DNA of 64,000 bases from Methanolapillus africanus (GTDB lineage: Archaea; Halobacteriota; Methanosarcinia; Methanosarcinales; Methanosarcinaceae): positions 60,093 through 124,092 of the forward strand of contig NZ_JAWDKD010000020.1 in the NCBI RefSeq assembly GCF_032714475.1, given 5' to 3'. Below the pieces are notes generated by a model that made no database searches, had not been told where the DNA came from, and saw nothing but the letters and a program-made list of their open reading frames with translations. Both the position numbers and the translations under genes were made by a program. Of the stretch, positions 44,216 to 52,673 are shown in pieces. The stretch's first letter is position 1. Each line of letters opens with the position of its first letter.

Positions 44216-45751
44216 TCACTCTCTTTTATAAATCCTATAAGCAATGCCGCCGCCGATGAGATTAATCAACACAATCAAAACGGCCGCCACATATTTGTTC
44301 GAAAACACGCCGCCGCCTGAAAAGGCCGAACCGCTGTTTTCTGTCAAATCTGAATCAGAATTCGTTTTTATCATTGATTTCCGAATAAATTCCGACATAT
44401 TTTTGCTCAAATCGTTCTCAACAAAAACCGTCGCCTCGGTTTGTGTATATTTTCCGCTTTGTCCGGTCCATTTGATTGTGTAGCTTCCCGGTTCCAAACC
44501 GGAAACCGCGTATTTCGAGTAACCCGACGATGAAAAAATCTCATTTCCCGATCTCAAAATTTGAACGCTTTCCGTTCCCGGAAATTCAAGCGACAACGTC
44601 AACTTTTCCTTGGCCGGCAGCACATTTCCCTTAGAATGGCGCGGATGTTCGGCAATCCCGAACATCGACAAAAACGTCGGTGCAATGTCTTCTTGACCAA
44701 CATCAGAGCCAACAATTCCTTTTTTCACGTTCGGTCCCCAAATAACCAACGGAACCGTTGTCGCTTCCACCGATTTCCCGTACTTTCCGGAACTGTGCCC
44801 GCCGCCTTTTTTGTCAAGCGTTTCAAAAGACATTCCGTGGTCGGCCGTCACAAACAAAACCAAATTGTTCCGCTTGCATTTGTTAAAAAGCGTCTCCAAA
44901 TCCTTGTCCAGCCGTTCAATCGAATCCAAATAAGCGTAATAGCCGCGGTAATGCCCGGTCGAATCCGATGCGCCCGCGCTGATCACCACGACAAATTTTT
45001 GATTCGGATATTTTTCCATAACAGTCACCGCTGCACAGGCGGCGTCAAGCGCCCACCGGTTGTAGCCGGCATACCGGTCACCCGTATCCTTGGAAGAAAC
45101 GTAAGACGAAGCGTTCTTTTGGAGTTTTTCAAATTCCGCTTCAATTTCTCCAATCATCTTTTGCCGCTGCGCCCCTTCCGCCGTCGACGAATCAAACCGG
45201 TCGTTTCGCTGAATCGCAAAATTCATGTTGTTGACCGAATTCGTTTCATCGTAAACAATGATATCGAATTTTTGCCGCATAGACATAAAATCGCCGCGCT
45301 GCATGACGCCGATGCACAAAAAATCCTCGTTCCGAAAGACATCCATCAACGTTGATCCGGAATAACCGACCATTTCGGAATCTGCCGCCGTATTTCCGGC
45401 GACGACGGTTGAATGCCCAAGCTCGGTCACCGGATGCGGCGCTTTCATCGTACATCGAAAACCATCCGCCCAAATCCGGGGAAGCGTCGTCAGGCGCGCG
45501 TTATTTCCGGTTTCGCCGGTCAGCGTCTGCGGTTTTTGTTCCGGAAAAATGTAGGCGGATCCCATCCCGTCGACAATCAAAAGAACGCCGCCCTGTGGGG
45601 CTGAGCCGGATAAATCAACGGAATAATAAGCGTCGGAAGAAGCATCCACTAAATGGACGAGAGCAATACCAATGCAAACTGAAAATAAAATCAGCAAGCA
45701 GAGAAAAACAAAAAATGTTTTCCATTCGTTTGTCAATTTTCTTTGAGACAT
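44216..45751 (-). CDS. Membrane-anchored alkaline phosphatase-superfamily protein
   Basis: 511 residues from ATG 45751 (MSQRKLTNEW). One N-terminal membrane segment (about 12-33), an extracellular phosphatase/sulfatase-type domain, VLLIVDGMGSAYIF (metal Asp), HPVTELGHSTVVAGNTA (catalytic Thr region), SAGASDSTGHYRGYYAYLD and FVTADHGMS then GGHSSGK (metal His/Asp), then a C-terminal membrane helix (about 485-507, VAAVLIVLINLIGGGIAY). It resembles archaeal type I phosphodiesterase/phosphomutase-like enzymes of the superfamily. The natural substrate is unknown. Double anchoring puts the active domain outside the cell. Confidence 0.8.
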   Translation of the reverse strand: MSQRKLTNEWKTFFVFLCLLILFSVCIGIALVHLVDASSDAYYSVDLSGSAPQGGVLLIVDGMGSAYIFPEQKPQTLTGETGNNARLTTLPRIWADGFRCTMKAPHPVTELGHSTVVAGNTAADSEMVGYSGSTLMDVFRNEDFLCIGVMQRGDFMSMRQKFDIIVYDETNSVNNMNFAIQRNDRFDSSTAEGAQRQKMIGEIEAEFEKLQKNASSYVSSKDTGDRYAGYNRWALDAACAAVTVMEKYPNQKFVVVISAGASDSTGHYRGYYAYLDSIERLDKDLETLFNKCKRNNLVLFVTADHGMSFETLDKKGGGHSSGKYGKSVEATTVPLVIWGPNVKKGIVGSDVGQEDIAPTFLSMFGIAEHPRHSKGNVLPAKEKLTLSLEFPGTESVQILRSGNEIFSSSGYSKYAVSGLEPGSYTIKWTGQSGKYTQTEATVFVENDLSKNMSEFIRKSMIKTNSDSDLTENSGSAFSGGGVFSNKYVAAVLIVLINLIGGGIAYRIYKRE

Positions 45752-45860
45752 AAAACAAAGCAGCGTCTCATTCTTTATAACCCGTTTGAAAATCTCAAAA
45801 TCGGAAAATATAAATATAATTTGTTTGCGAATTCTCACTCGCTATCGTTTTTTAAAAAGA

Positions 45861-46769
45861 TTACTTCTGACCATATTTTCGGACATGGTTCCAAGATTGG
45901 ATCAACTTGATTTTTTCAGTTGTTTTCTGATCGGTTTCATCGGTTGTGTTTTCCATGTCTTGCGCCGTTGCGTCCATTCTGTAAACGCTCAAATCCTTTC
46001 GCCCGAAATGTTTTCGATCATCGCCGATCGGACAAACCTTGATACAAATGCCGCACGGGGAAATTCCATTGGCAGCCAAACGTTCGCTTTGAGCCGTGCA
46101 TTTTTGTTTGTCAATTTTTGAGAGCGGGTACGGCATTTTTTTGTCGCCGCAAATAGCGCCGGCCGGGCAATGACGCACGCAAAGCATGCACTCGATGCAG
46201 AGATTCTTTGCCGGCTCATTTTTTGTTTCTATTTTTGATTTTGCAGCTGCCTTTTTTTTGTTCGGAACACCCAGTTCGTTCAATGTGGCCGTCGTTAAAA
46301 CCGTTGTGAATCGAATCCGCGGTCCATACTCCTGCGTCAGAATCGTGTTGTTGCGGCCAAAAGTTCCGAGATCGGCGTAATAAGCGGCGTGCTTGTGAGA
46401 AAAAGCCGCCGTCGGTTCCTTCTTGAGCGCGGAAATGCCGGCGTAGCCGTCTCTTGAAATCGGCATGCTCGGCATGCCTTCTTCATTGAGAAACTGAGAA
46501 ATCAAGAGAGCTTCCTGATCCAAAAAAGCGTTGAGCGTCTTGTAATGCTCGTTATAATAAACCGACGGCGTTGTTTCTAAAATCGGAAGATTGACAGAAA
46601 CGCCGATCACAATGGCGGTTTTTACCGGCGGAAAAACATTTTCCGGAAAAAATTCGGCCGGCACCGGGTATTTTTCATCGGATTTCCAGGCGTCCGCCTG
46701 TGCAAAACCAAAGACGGGAAGAATATGATTCTTTTGTTTTTTCAAAAGAAGTTGATATAACGTTTTCAT
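45861..46769 (-). CDS. Epoxyqueuosine reductase-like [4Fe-4S] protein
   Basis: 302 residues. The N-terminal flavin/cobalamin-like domain (FGFAQADAW, IVIGVSVNLP, LGTFGRNNTILTQEYGPRIR) resembles QueG. Two ferredoxin motifs follow: CIECMLCVRHCP near 190-201 and CGICIKVCPIGDD near 240-252. It is shorter than QueG and lacks the HEAT domain. In archaea such proteins are QueG-like reductases of unknown substrate; a role in queuosine is unlikely because archaea use archaeosine. ATG 46769 follows a weak site (GGGAAATAT). Confidence 0.75.
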   Translation of the reverse strand: MKTLYQLLLKKQKNHILPVFGFAQADAWKSDEKYPVPAEFFPENVFPPVKTAIVIGVSVNLPILETTPSVYYNEHYKTLNAFLDQEALLISQFLNEEGMPSMPISRDGYAGISALKKEPTAAFSHKHAAYYADLGTFGRNNTILTQEYGPRIRFTTVLTTATLNELGVPNKKKAAAKSKIETKNEPAKNLCIECMLCVRHCPAGAICGDKKMPYPLSKIDKQKCTAQSERLAANGISPCGICIKVCPIGDDRKHFGRKDLSVYRMDATAQDMENTTDETDQKTTEKIKLIQSWNHVRKYGQK

Positions 46770-46835
46770 ATATTTCCCTTCAATAAACGGTAGGAATCGG
46801 ATGAATTATGTATCAATTTATGTATTGATTTTATA

Positions 46836-47243
46836 TTATTTTTGCATCAAATCCAAAATGCGAACCGCCATGTGCGCGCCGTTGGCGCCGTTGTCGATAC
46901 CGACGCTGGCCACAGGAACGCCGGGCGGCATTTGAGCAATTGACAAAAGAGCGTCAAGACCGCCGAGTTTGGCGCTCACCGGAACGCCGATCACCGGTTT
47001 TTTGGTTTTGGATGCGACGACGCCCGGAAGCGCGGCCGACAAACCGGCAATTGTAATGAAAACAAGCGCTTCGCTGTTTTTAATGTAAGCGTCTAAGTCG
47101 TCTGGGTTTCTGTGTGCGGAAATGACGACGACCTCATATGTATAACTCGTTTTATCCAAAACGGAAACCGCTCTGTCCGCAATCGCGCGGTCAGATTCGG
47201 ATCCCATAATAACGGAAACTTGAACCAAATTGAATTCCACCAT
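46836..47243 (-). CDS. purE: N5-carboxyaminoimidazole ribonucleotide mutase (class I PurE)
   Basis: 135 residues. Motifs: MGSESDRAIADRAVSVLD, VISAHRNPDDLDAYI, TIAGLSAALPGVVASKTKKP (phosphate and substrate site) and GIDNGANGAHMAVRIL. Class I PurE converts N5-CAIR to CAIR in purine synthesis. The length is shorter than bacterial PurE (about 160) but normal for archaeal forms. ATG 47243 lacks a clear ribosome site, perhaps leaderless. Confidence 0.92.
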   Translation of the reverse strand: MVEFNLVQVSVIMGSESDRAIADRAVSVLDKTSYTYEVVVISAHRNPDDLDAYIKNSEALVFITIAGLSAALPGVVASKTKKPVIGVPVSAKLGGLDALLSIAQMPPGVPVASVGIDNGANGAHMAVRILDLMQK

Positions 47244-47257
47244 TGTTTTATGATATA

Positions 47258-47295
47258 ATGAAATGATAAATTGAAATGATAAATTGAAATGTTGA
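47258..47295. repeat. Short tandem repeat tgaaatgataaat
   Basis: A 13-14-bp AT-rich unit in 2-3 copies in the purE promoter spacer. The rest of this 280-bp gap holds nothing else I can name. Confidence 0.5.
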
Positions 47296-47524
47296 ATATC
47301 AAATTTTTAAATTTGAATAATATGAATATTTTAAATATTGAATAATGTGAATTTTTGTTATTCTGAAAATATGATTTATCTGTTGACCGTTGCTTTTCTA
47401 ATATTTCATTGATTAAAAAGTTGCTGGGACAACAAGAATTGATTTCATGTCAATTAAAATTGAATTCGTATGATGAAAGTATCCCGACAAAATATATAAA
47501 TTTTAATCGTCCGGCATTTCAGTT

Positions 47525-48028
47525 TTAATAAACGCTGACACCCTTAACGCCGTTGGCTTTCAAAATCCGTTCCACCAAATTTCCGGGAATTTTTTCATTG
47601 GTAATGATCGTCAGCCTTGGATTTTCCGTAAAATAAGGGTCGTCGGAAACGGCTTGCCGGATGCTGAGTCCGGCGTCGGAAATAATTCGTGTGACGTTGG
47701 AAATAATCCCGACGTCAGCGCCGTCATCAGGCGTGATGACGACCACGCCCAAATTCAAGAGCGGGGCGACGTCCGCCAAAAAGGGAATGGATCTTACGTT
47801 TTTGAAAATATCGTACAGCATCTCATCTTCCAGAATGTGTTTGGCGGTCGCGTCCACAACGCGACGGTCGACCCGCACTTCTTTTCCGATCTGAACGTGC
47901 GGAATCTCAATGTTTCCGGAAACGACTTTTCCTTCGGCGTTGATCTGAAATCCGCGCTCAAAAAGCAGCTTCACCACTTTTTCCTGAGCCGGATATTTTT
48001 CGAATTTGATACGAATCGGTTCCCAAAT
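47525..48028 (-). CDS. ACT-domain regulator of amino-acid metabolism (COG2150), ATT start
   Basis: 167 residues if translation starts at the ATT codon at 48028-48026. AGGAGG (48041-48036) stands exactly seven bases before it, and the residues it adds, WEPIRIKFEKYPAQEK, match the family N-terminus (WxxIxxxFxxYPxQxKVxxLLLERG). The first GTG, at 47977, would lose this part and has no ribosome site. Next comes a DNA-binding-like region (EVRVDRRVVDATAKHIL), then the C-terminal ACT domain (GIISNVTRIISDAGLSIRQA). Such proteins are thought to sense amino acids. It is divergent from the 48257 HTH gene. Confidence 0.8.
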   Translation of the reverse strand: MWEPIRIKFEKYPAQEKVVKLLFERGFQINAEGKVVSGNIEIPHVQIGKEVRVDRRVVDATAKHILEDEMLYDIFKNVRSIPFLADVAPLLNLGVVVITPDDGADVGIISNVTRIISDAGLSIRQAVSDDPYFTENPRLTIITNEKIPGNLVERILKANGVKGVSVY

Positions 48029-48035
48029 AACGATT

Positions 48036-48041
48036 CCTCCT
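48036..48041 (-). promoter_or_regulatory. Strong ribosome-binding site that fixes an ATT start
   Basis: AGGAGG on the minus strand, seven bases from ATT (48028-48026). No ATG, GTG or TTG lies in frame at this distance. Confidence 0.6.
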
Positions 48042-48128
48042 GACGGCTGATCTTTTTTAAATTTGAAAAATGATGATTAAAACGTTGAAATGTAATTAGA
48101 TGTATAATTATTCATTAATGATGTTAGT

Positions 48129-48222
48129 TGTACATTTCTGTACATCTTATATAAATATTCTTTATTCGGTTCACAATATTCGGTTCAATATTCTGTTGAT
48201 TCAGTTCAATATCCGGTTCACA
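48129..48222. promoter_or_regulatory. Operator-like inverted repeat and direct repeats in the divergent ACT/HTH spacer
   Basis: TGTACA-tttc-TGTACA (48129-48144) lies just before a TATA box (cttatataaata, 48145-48156). Next come four direct repeats of cggttca-(c)aata-type sequence at about 15-17-bp spacing (48166, 48181, 48200, 48213). These are likely binding sites for one of the two flanking regulators. Confidence 0.5.
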
Positions 48223-48256
48223 AAATTTATGTATTCATAATGTCTTTATAACAATC

Positions 48257-48661
48257 ATGTCTACCGTCAAAAATGCCCCGAGAACAGCGACAACGATCAT
48301 TGTCCGATCCGATTCCGGCGCGCGCGTCAGCAATTCCCGCGATCCGTATTACAGTTTGATGCGGCGCGTTTTTCAAGAAGACGCAACGGCTGTTCGCGGA
48401 CAAAAGTTTTTGAACATGGTTGAAGAGCGCCAAAAAGAAGGCAACCCGCTTCGAACGGATGAATGGGAATCTATCATCGAGCAGCTCGGAACCAACCGCG
48501 CCTCGTTTTATTCGATGCGCAACAAATTGATGGGCGCAGGGCTTATTTCCGTCAAAAATCAAAAGTACCGGCTTTCCGGGCAGTTTTCCAAAGACTTGAG
48601 CGACATGGCTCGTTGGTGGTGGACGGCCGTTTTAGGAAACGAAGAAGAAACGGTGGATTAA
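48257..48661 (+). CDS. Small helix-turn-helix regulator, unknown family
   Basis: 134 residues. A basic, Ser/Arg-rich N-terminus (20 residues), then helices with RTDEWESIIEQLGTNRASFYSMRNKLMGAGLISVKNQKYRLS, a winged-helix-like pattern (recognition helix in NRASFYSMRNKL and wing VKNQKYRLS). Ends SDMARWWWTAVLG. ATG 48257 lies about 100 bases after a TATA box. Probably a DNA-binding protein of the methanogen lineage; target unknown. The upstream operator-like repeats suggest autoregulation. Confidence 0.65.
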   Translation: MSTVKNAPRTATTIIVRSDSGARVSNSRDPYYSLMRRVFQEDATAVRGQKFLNMVEERQKEGNPLRTDEWESIIEQLGTNRASFYSMRNKLMGAGLISVKNQKYRLSGQFSKDLSDMARWWWTAVLGNEEETVD

Positions 48662-48740
48662 TCACGTGAGATCTATTTGATTAATCCGATGTGGATTAAT
48701 CACGTGATTGATCAATTAGATTAATCTGATGTGGATTACT
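48653..48740. repeat. Two-copy tandem duplication with CACGTG palindromes
   Basis: gtggattaatcacgtga (48653 and 48691) and gattaatcygatgtggatta (48679 and 48720) alternate at about 40-bp spacing, beginning in the last codons of the HTH gene. The source is a short tandem duplication. It could bind a regulator because each unit has the palindrome TAATCACGTGA-like core. Confidence 0.6.
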
Positions 48741-48800
48741 CTATTATATTCATATTTTTTATTTTCCGCGGGCTTTTTTTAAAAAACGGTGTCCGCCGGG

Positions 48801-48816
48801 AAAAGTATTTATATCA
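48801..48816 (+). promoter_or_regulatory. TATA box for tRNA-Gln
   Basis: aaaagtatttatatca, about 70 bases upstream of the tRNA; BRE-like A/G run then TTTATAT. Confidence 0.5.
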
Positions 48817-48885
48817 TTTTTCACTTTTAGAACTGAATTCTTTGAATTCGTTCGTTTTTGAATCTTTCAAAAAAACCATCAACGA

Positions 48886-48958
48886 AGCCCGGTAGTGTAG
48901 TGGTCAATCATACGGGACTCTGGATCCTGTAACCTCGGTTCGAATCCGTGCCGGGCTA
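48886..48958 (+). tRNA. tRNA-Gln (anticodon CTG)
   Basis: Acceptor AGCCCGG/CCGGGCT pairs perfectly, discriminator A at 48958. Anticodon stem CGGGA/TCCTG with loop CTCTGGA gives anticodon CTG. T arm CTCGG-TTCGAAT-CCGTG. The 3' CCA is not encoded. No intron. Confidence 0.93.
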
Positions 48959-49136
48959 CTCATTTTTATTTTTCATTTTATTTCGTTTCGATTATTTTCT
49001 CGTTTCTATTATCTATTTCTATTCTTTCTGTTTCTATCTTTACTGTTTCTGTTTTCAGGTTCAGTTTGCATCTACAGTTGACTATTTTCAAATTTCAGTT
49101 TGCATCTCTGCTTCTCTCTCATCTTTTTTGAGATAT

Positions 49137-49532
49137 CCGCAAATTCAGACGCGAAACGCGTCTGAATTAGCGGGGCAACGCCGGACAAAACTACTAACAA
49201 TACAGGTCTTTCCTATTCCGTTTTCCAATCCGTTTCCAACAATACAGGTTTTTCCTGTTCCGTTTTCTCAACCTGTTTCCAACAATACAGGTTTTTCCTG
49301 TTCCGTTTTCTCAACCTGTTTTCAACAATACAGGTTTTTCCTGTTCCGTTTTCTCAACCTGTTTCCAACAATACAGGTCTTTCCTGTTCCGTTTTCCAAT
49401 CTGTTTCCACAAATACAGGTGTTATCTTGCTCCAACGGCCGCAACAGCCGCCGCCATGAGAGGTCCCTCCTTTTCAAAGATTCACCTCAAAGCCGCCGGT
49501 TTTTATTTTTGCGTTCGCAAAAACAAAAACCA
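49137..49532. repeat. Class B element (second copy)
   Basis: Left hairpin 49137-49173 is identical in sequence to that at 43733. About five to six units of 43-44 bp follow, aacaatacaggtttttcctg then ttccgttttctcaacctg, 49195-49425. Each unit holds ACAGG-ttttt-CCTGT. The right hairpin, 49498-49532 (GGTTTTTATTTTTGC-gttc-GCAAAAACAAAAACC), matches the right end of the first copy. Just left of the element (49058-49110) are one or two class A units, ttcagtttgcatctacagtt. It fills the tRNA-topA gap. Confidence 0.75.
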
Positions 49533-49782
49533 ACCCCGGTTTCATTCTTTAAACAATATTTTCTGTCTAAATATTTTATATTTTATGAAAAAAACAATTT
49601 TTCGACAACAGTTCAAAATCTCTCTCAAAATGACACATCCATCTGCATGTGATTTCGCTGTGACGAAAATTAAAACGGGAGTGAACAAAATATAAATAGA
49701 ACGGTTTGACATTAACACATCACATCAAAAATCAAAATCATAAAAATATGTTTAAAGTTAAAAAATAACGGAGTTTTACAAT

Positions 49783-52116
49783 TTGTATCTGATTGTCACG
49801 GAAAAAGAAACCGCCGCCAAAAGAATTGCGGCGATCCTGGCGGAAAACAAAGTGAAAAAGGTGCGCTACCCCAAGCTCGGGGTCGAAACGTACGAATTTT
49901 CGTACGGCGGACACGAACGAACGGTCGTGATGGGACTGTCGGGACACGTCGTCGGCATCGATTTTCCCAAAGAATACAACAACTGGCAAAAAAATTCGGC
50001 GAAAGATTTGATTGACGCCGACATTATTGTCACCACCACCAATAAAAAAATCGTCACCGCGCTCAAAGTCATCGGCAAAGACGCCGACCTCGTCACCATC
50101 GCGACTGACTACGACCGTGAAGGCGAATTGATCGGCGTCGAAGCGCTTTCGCTCATCCAATCCGCCAACCCGGACGTCAAGTTCAACCGCGCGCTTTACA
50201 GCGCCATCACGCCCAAAGACATCACGCACGCTTTTGAAAATTTGACAACCGTCAATTTCAACCTCGCCGACGCCGGCCACTCCCGCGAAGTCATCGATTT
50301 GGTGTGGGGCGCCTCGCTCACGCGATATATCTCTCTTTGCGCCGGCCGCCTCGGAAAACTGTTCTTGTCTGTCGGCCGCGTCCAGTCGCCGACGCTCGCC
50401 CTCATCGTCGAACGCGAAAAAGAGCGCGAAGCCTTCGTTCCGGTCGACTATTGGGAAATTGAAGCCACGCTGGAAACCAAAAAGAAAGAGCCGTTCGTCT
50501 CGGAATATCATCTCAACCGCATCTTTGAAAAAGAAGTCGCTGAACGCATCTTCAAAAATGTCGTTGTCGGCGGCACCGCAAAAGTCGCCGCTGTCGAAGC
50601 CAAAGAACGCAAAGAAAAGCCGCCGATCCCGTTTAACACGACCGAATTTTACGTGGCCGCCAACGCCGTCGGCATTTCCGTCAACAACGCCAAACGCATG
50701 TATCAAACGCTTTACGAAGCCGGTTACCTTTCTTATCCGAGAACGGACAGCACGATCTATCCGGAAAGCCTTGAATTGCGCACCTTAATCGAAATGTTCA
50801 TCGGCACCGAGTTCGAAGTTTACGCCAAAGAACTGCTCAAGCAAAAAGAGCTCACGCCGATGCAAGGCAAAAAAGAAGATCCGGCCCACCCGCCGATTCA
50901 CCCTGTGGCGCCCGCCAAGCGCTCCGACATGAAAGAAGACGAGTGGAAAATCTATGAGCTCGTCGTCCGCCGTTTCCTGGCCACATTCGCCGGCGAAGCG
51001 GAATGGCACACGCTGCGCGTCAACATCGATATCAACGAAGGGGAAAACAAAGAAGAATTCAAAGTCAACGGCTCCCGCCTGACCAACGAAGGCTGGCGCT
51101 GGTACTACCCGTACAACAAACCCGAAGACCGCCTCCTGCCGGAGTTGGCGCAAGGCGACCAACTCAAAGTCGCCAACAAAGAATTCTTTGAAAAAGAAAC
51201 CCAGCCGCCGAGCCGTTATGGCCAGGGCCGCCTCATCCGTCTCATGGACGATTTGGGCCTCGGCACAAAAGCAACGCGTGCCGACATTATCAACAAGCTC
51301 ACGTCCAGATATTATATTCACGGCAATCCGCTCCAGCCGACAAAAATGGCGTACGCCGTCGTCGATACGCTGGAACAGTACACGCCGACCATCGTGAAGC
51401 CGGACATGACGAAGCAGCTCGAAGAAGACATGGACAAGATTTCGGAAGGAAAAATCAAAGAAAGCGACGTGCTGGCCGAATCCCGTGAAATGCTGAACAA
51501 GATTTTTGAAGATTTGGAAAAGAACAGCGAAGAAATCGCTAAGTCCCTCCAATCCGGTCTTCTGGAAGACAAAATCGTCGGCCAATGCCAAAACTGCGGC
51601 TGCGATCTCATCATCCGAAAATCAAAGAAAGGTTCCCGTTTCATCGGCTGCAGCGGTTATCCGGAATGCAGTTACTCGCTGCCGCTCCCAAGAACCGGAC
51701 AAGTTGTCGTGACCGACAAAATGTGCGACGAGCACAACATGGCGAAAATCAAAATCATCACCGAAGGCAAACGCCCCTGGGAATTCGGCTGCCCCGCCTG
51801 CAATTTCAGAGACTGGGAAAAGCAGAAGGAAGACGCCGACAAAAGCGGCCGGACCATGATTCCGTTCGGCGAAGCCGTGAAAAAAGCTCAAGCCCGCGCC
51901 AAAGCCAAGAGCAAATCGGAAACGCCGGAAACCCTTTCAGACATCAAAGGGCTCGGCGAAGCGTCCCTCAAAAAGTTAAACGACGCCAAGATTGAAACAT
52001 TGGAAGATTTAGCGGCCGCCAATACGGAAAAGCTGGCCAAAAAGACCGGCATCAGCGTCAAAAATATTGACAAATGGAAAGAAGCGGCGAAGAATGCTCA
52101 GCAAGCAGAAGAGTAA
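49783..52116 (+). CDS. topA: DNA topoisomerase I (type IA)
   Basis: 777 residues; TTG start with ACGGAG upstream. The TOPRIM domain (MYLIVTEKETAAKRIA, ATDYDREGELIG near 107-118), active-site region LSYPRTDSTIYP near 315-326 with the catalytic Tyr, and RYGQGRLIRLMDDLGLGTKATRADI. A C-terminal zinc ribbon CQNCGC...GCSGYPEC near 604-632, and a second Cys set, then a helix-hairpin-helix tail (IKGLGEASLKKLNDA, 720-775). Relaxes negatively supercoiled DNA. Family length with an extra C-terminal HhH domain. Confidence 0.96.
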   Translation: MYLIVTEKETAAKRIAAILAENKVKKVRYPKLGVETYEFSYGGHERTVVMGLSGHVVGIDFPKEYNNWQKNSAKDLIDADIIVTTTNKKIVTALKVIGKDADLVTIATDYDREGELIGVEALSLIQSANPDVKFNRALYSAITPKDITHAFENLTTVNFNLADAGHSREVIDLVWGASLTRYISLCAGRLGKLFLSVGRVQSPTLALIVEREKEREAFVPVDYWEIEATLETKKKEPFVSEYHLNRIFEKEVAERIFKNVVVGGTAKVAAVEAKERKEKPPIPFNTTEFYVAANAVGISVNNAKRMYQTLYEAGYLSYPRTDSTIYPESLELRTLIEMFIGTEFEVYAKELLKQKELTPMQGKKEDPAHPPIHPVAPAKRSDMKEDEWKIYELVVRRFLATFAGEAEWHTLRVNIDINEGENKEEFKVNGSRLTNEGWRWYYPYNKPEDRLLPELAQGDQLKVANKEFFEKETQPPSRYGQGRLIRLMDDLGLGTKATRADIINKLTSRYYIHGNPLQPTKMAYAVVDTLEQYTPTIVKPDMTKQLEEDMDKISEGKIKESDVLAESREMLNKIFEDLEKNSEEIAKSLQSGLLEDKIVGQCQNCGCDLIIRKSKKGSRFIGCSGYPECSYSLPLPRTGQVVVTDKMCDEHNMAKIKIITEGKRPWEFGCPACNFRDWEKQKEDADKSGRTMIPFGEAVKKAQARAKAKSKSETPETLSDIKGLGEASLKKLNDAKIETLEDLAAANTEKLAKKTGISVKNIDKWKEAAKNAQQAEE

Positions 52117-52167
52117 AAATTTACAGTGAGCATTTGTAAGGTTTCTAACATTTTCTTCTTCAAATCA

Positions 52168-52645
52168 CGCAAACCATCCCGAAAAATCAACCGAAAAATT
52201 CCGTCGCTTCGCTAGGAATTTTTCAAGGGCGGTGGAGGCCTGTTTCCGTAAGTTCGCTTCGCGACCGGCTCCCTGCGGTCGCGGAAAATAAATTCAACTA
52301 AATTAACGATCCCAAGCAAACCCTCCCGAAAAATCAAACGCTTTGCGTTTGATTTTCTCGGAATACGATGTAATGTGATGGATACAATAGCAGTAGATAC
52401 AAACCGTAAAGTTAACAACTAATGGTACAAACTGAAAAACCAACAACTGCCGGTGCAATCTGTAATTAAAAATCAGTTGGTGCAAACTGTAAAACTAACA
52501 ACTGCAGGTGTAAGTTATAAATTACAATCAGTAGGTACAAACGGAATCTGTAAAGTAATATCTATCTCATTATACTGCGAAATCCGCAAAATACAAACGC
52601 TATCGCGTTTGATTTTGCGGGTTGGTTTGCTCGAATCAGAATAAA
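52168..52645. repeat. Class A element with module D (third A copy)
   Basis: Starts acgcaaaccatcccgaaaaa, then module D (52194-52283). Left hairpin 52326-52361 (CCGAAAAAT-CAAACGC/GCGTTTG-ATTTTCTCGG). Then about five degenerate units such as aactgcaggtgtaagttat / gtaaaactaacaactgcagg (52380-52560). Right hairpin 52584-52620 (CCGCAAAAT-A-CAAACGC/GCGTTTG-ATTTTGCGG) and the inverted flank gggttggtttgctcg. No coding potential; occupies the topA-aCPSF2 gap. Confidence 0.75.
52194..52283. repeat. Module D, double hairpin (copy 2)
   Basis: AAAAATTCC...GGAATTTTT, then aagggcggtgga, then GGAG-CCTGTTTCCGTAAG...and CGACCGGCTCCC, followed by a tgcggtcgc hairpin side. Very similar to 38081-38169; in the second hairpin the pairing segment has changed (GTTTG.. 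to GTTCG..). Confidence 0.55.
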
Positions 52646-52673
52646 TCGGCAAAATTATTTTTTAGGATTAAAA

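Noticed and set aside
43804..44259. Repeat-encoded protein of about 150 residues
   Set aside because: All three forward frames are open because the unit is a multiple of three; no ribosome site, and the product is a Phe/Ser/Cys/Val repeat with no homologue-like features.
45861..46769. queG proper
   Set aside because: It lacks the C-terminal HEAT domain and archaea use archaeosine rather than queuosine; only the fold and clusters are shared.
48948..49652. Open frame of about 234 codons after tRNA-Gln
   Set aside because: It begins inside the tRNA 3' end and runs through the class B array; composition is that of the repeat, not of a gene.
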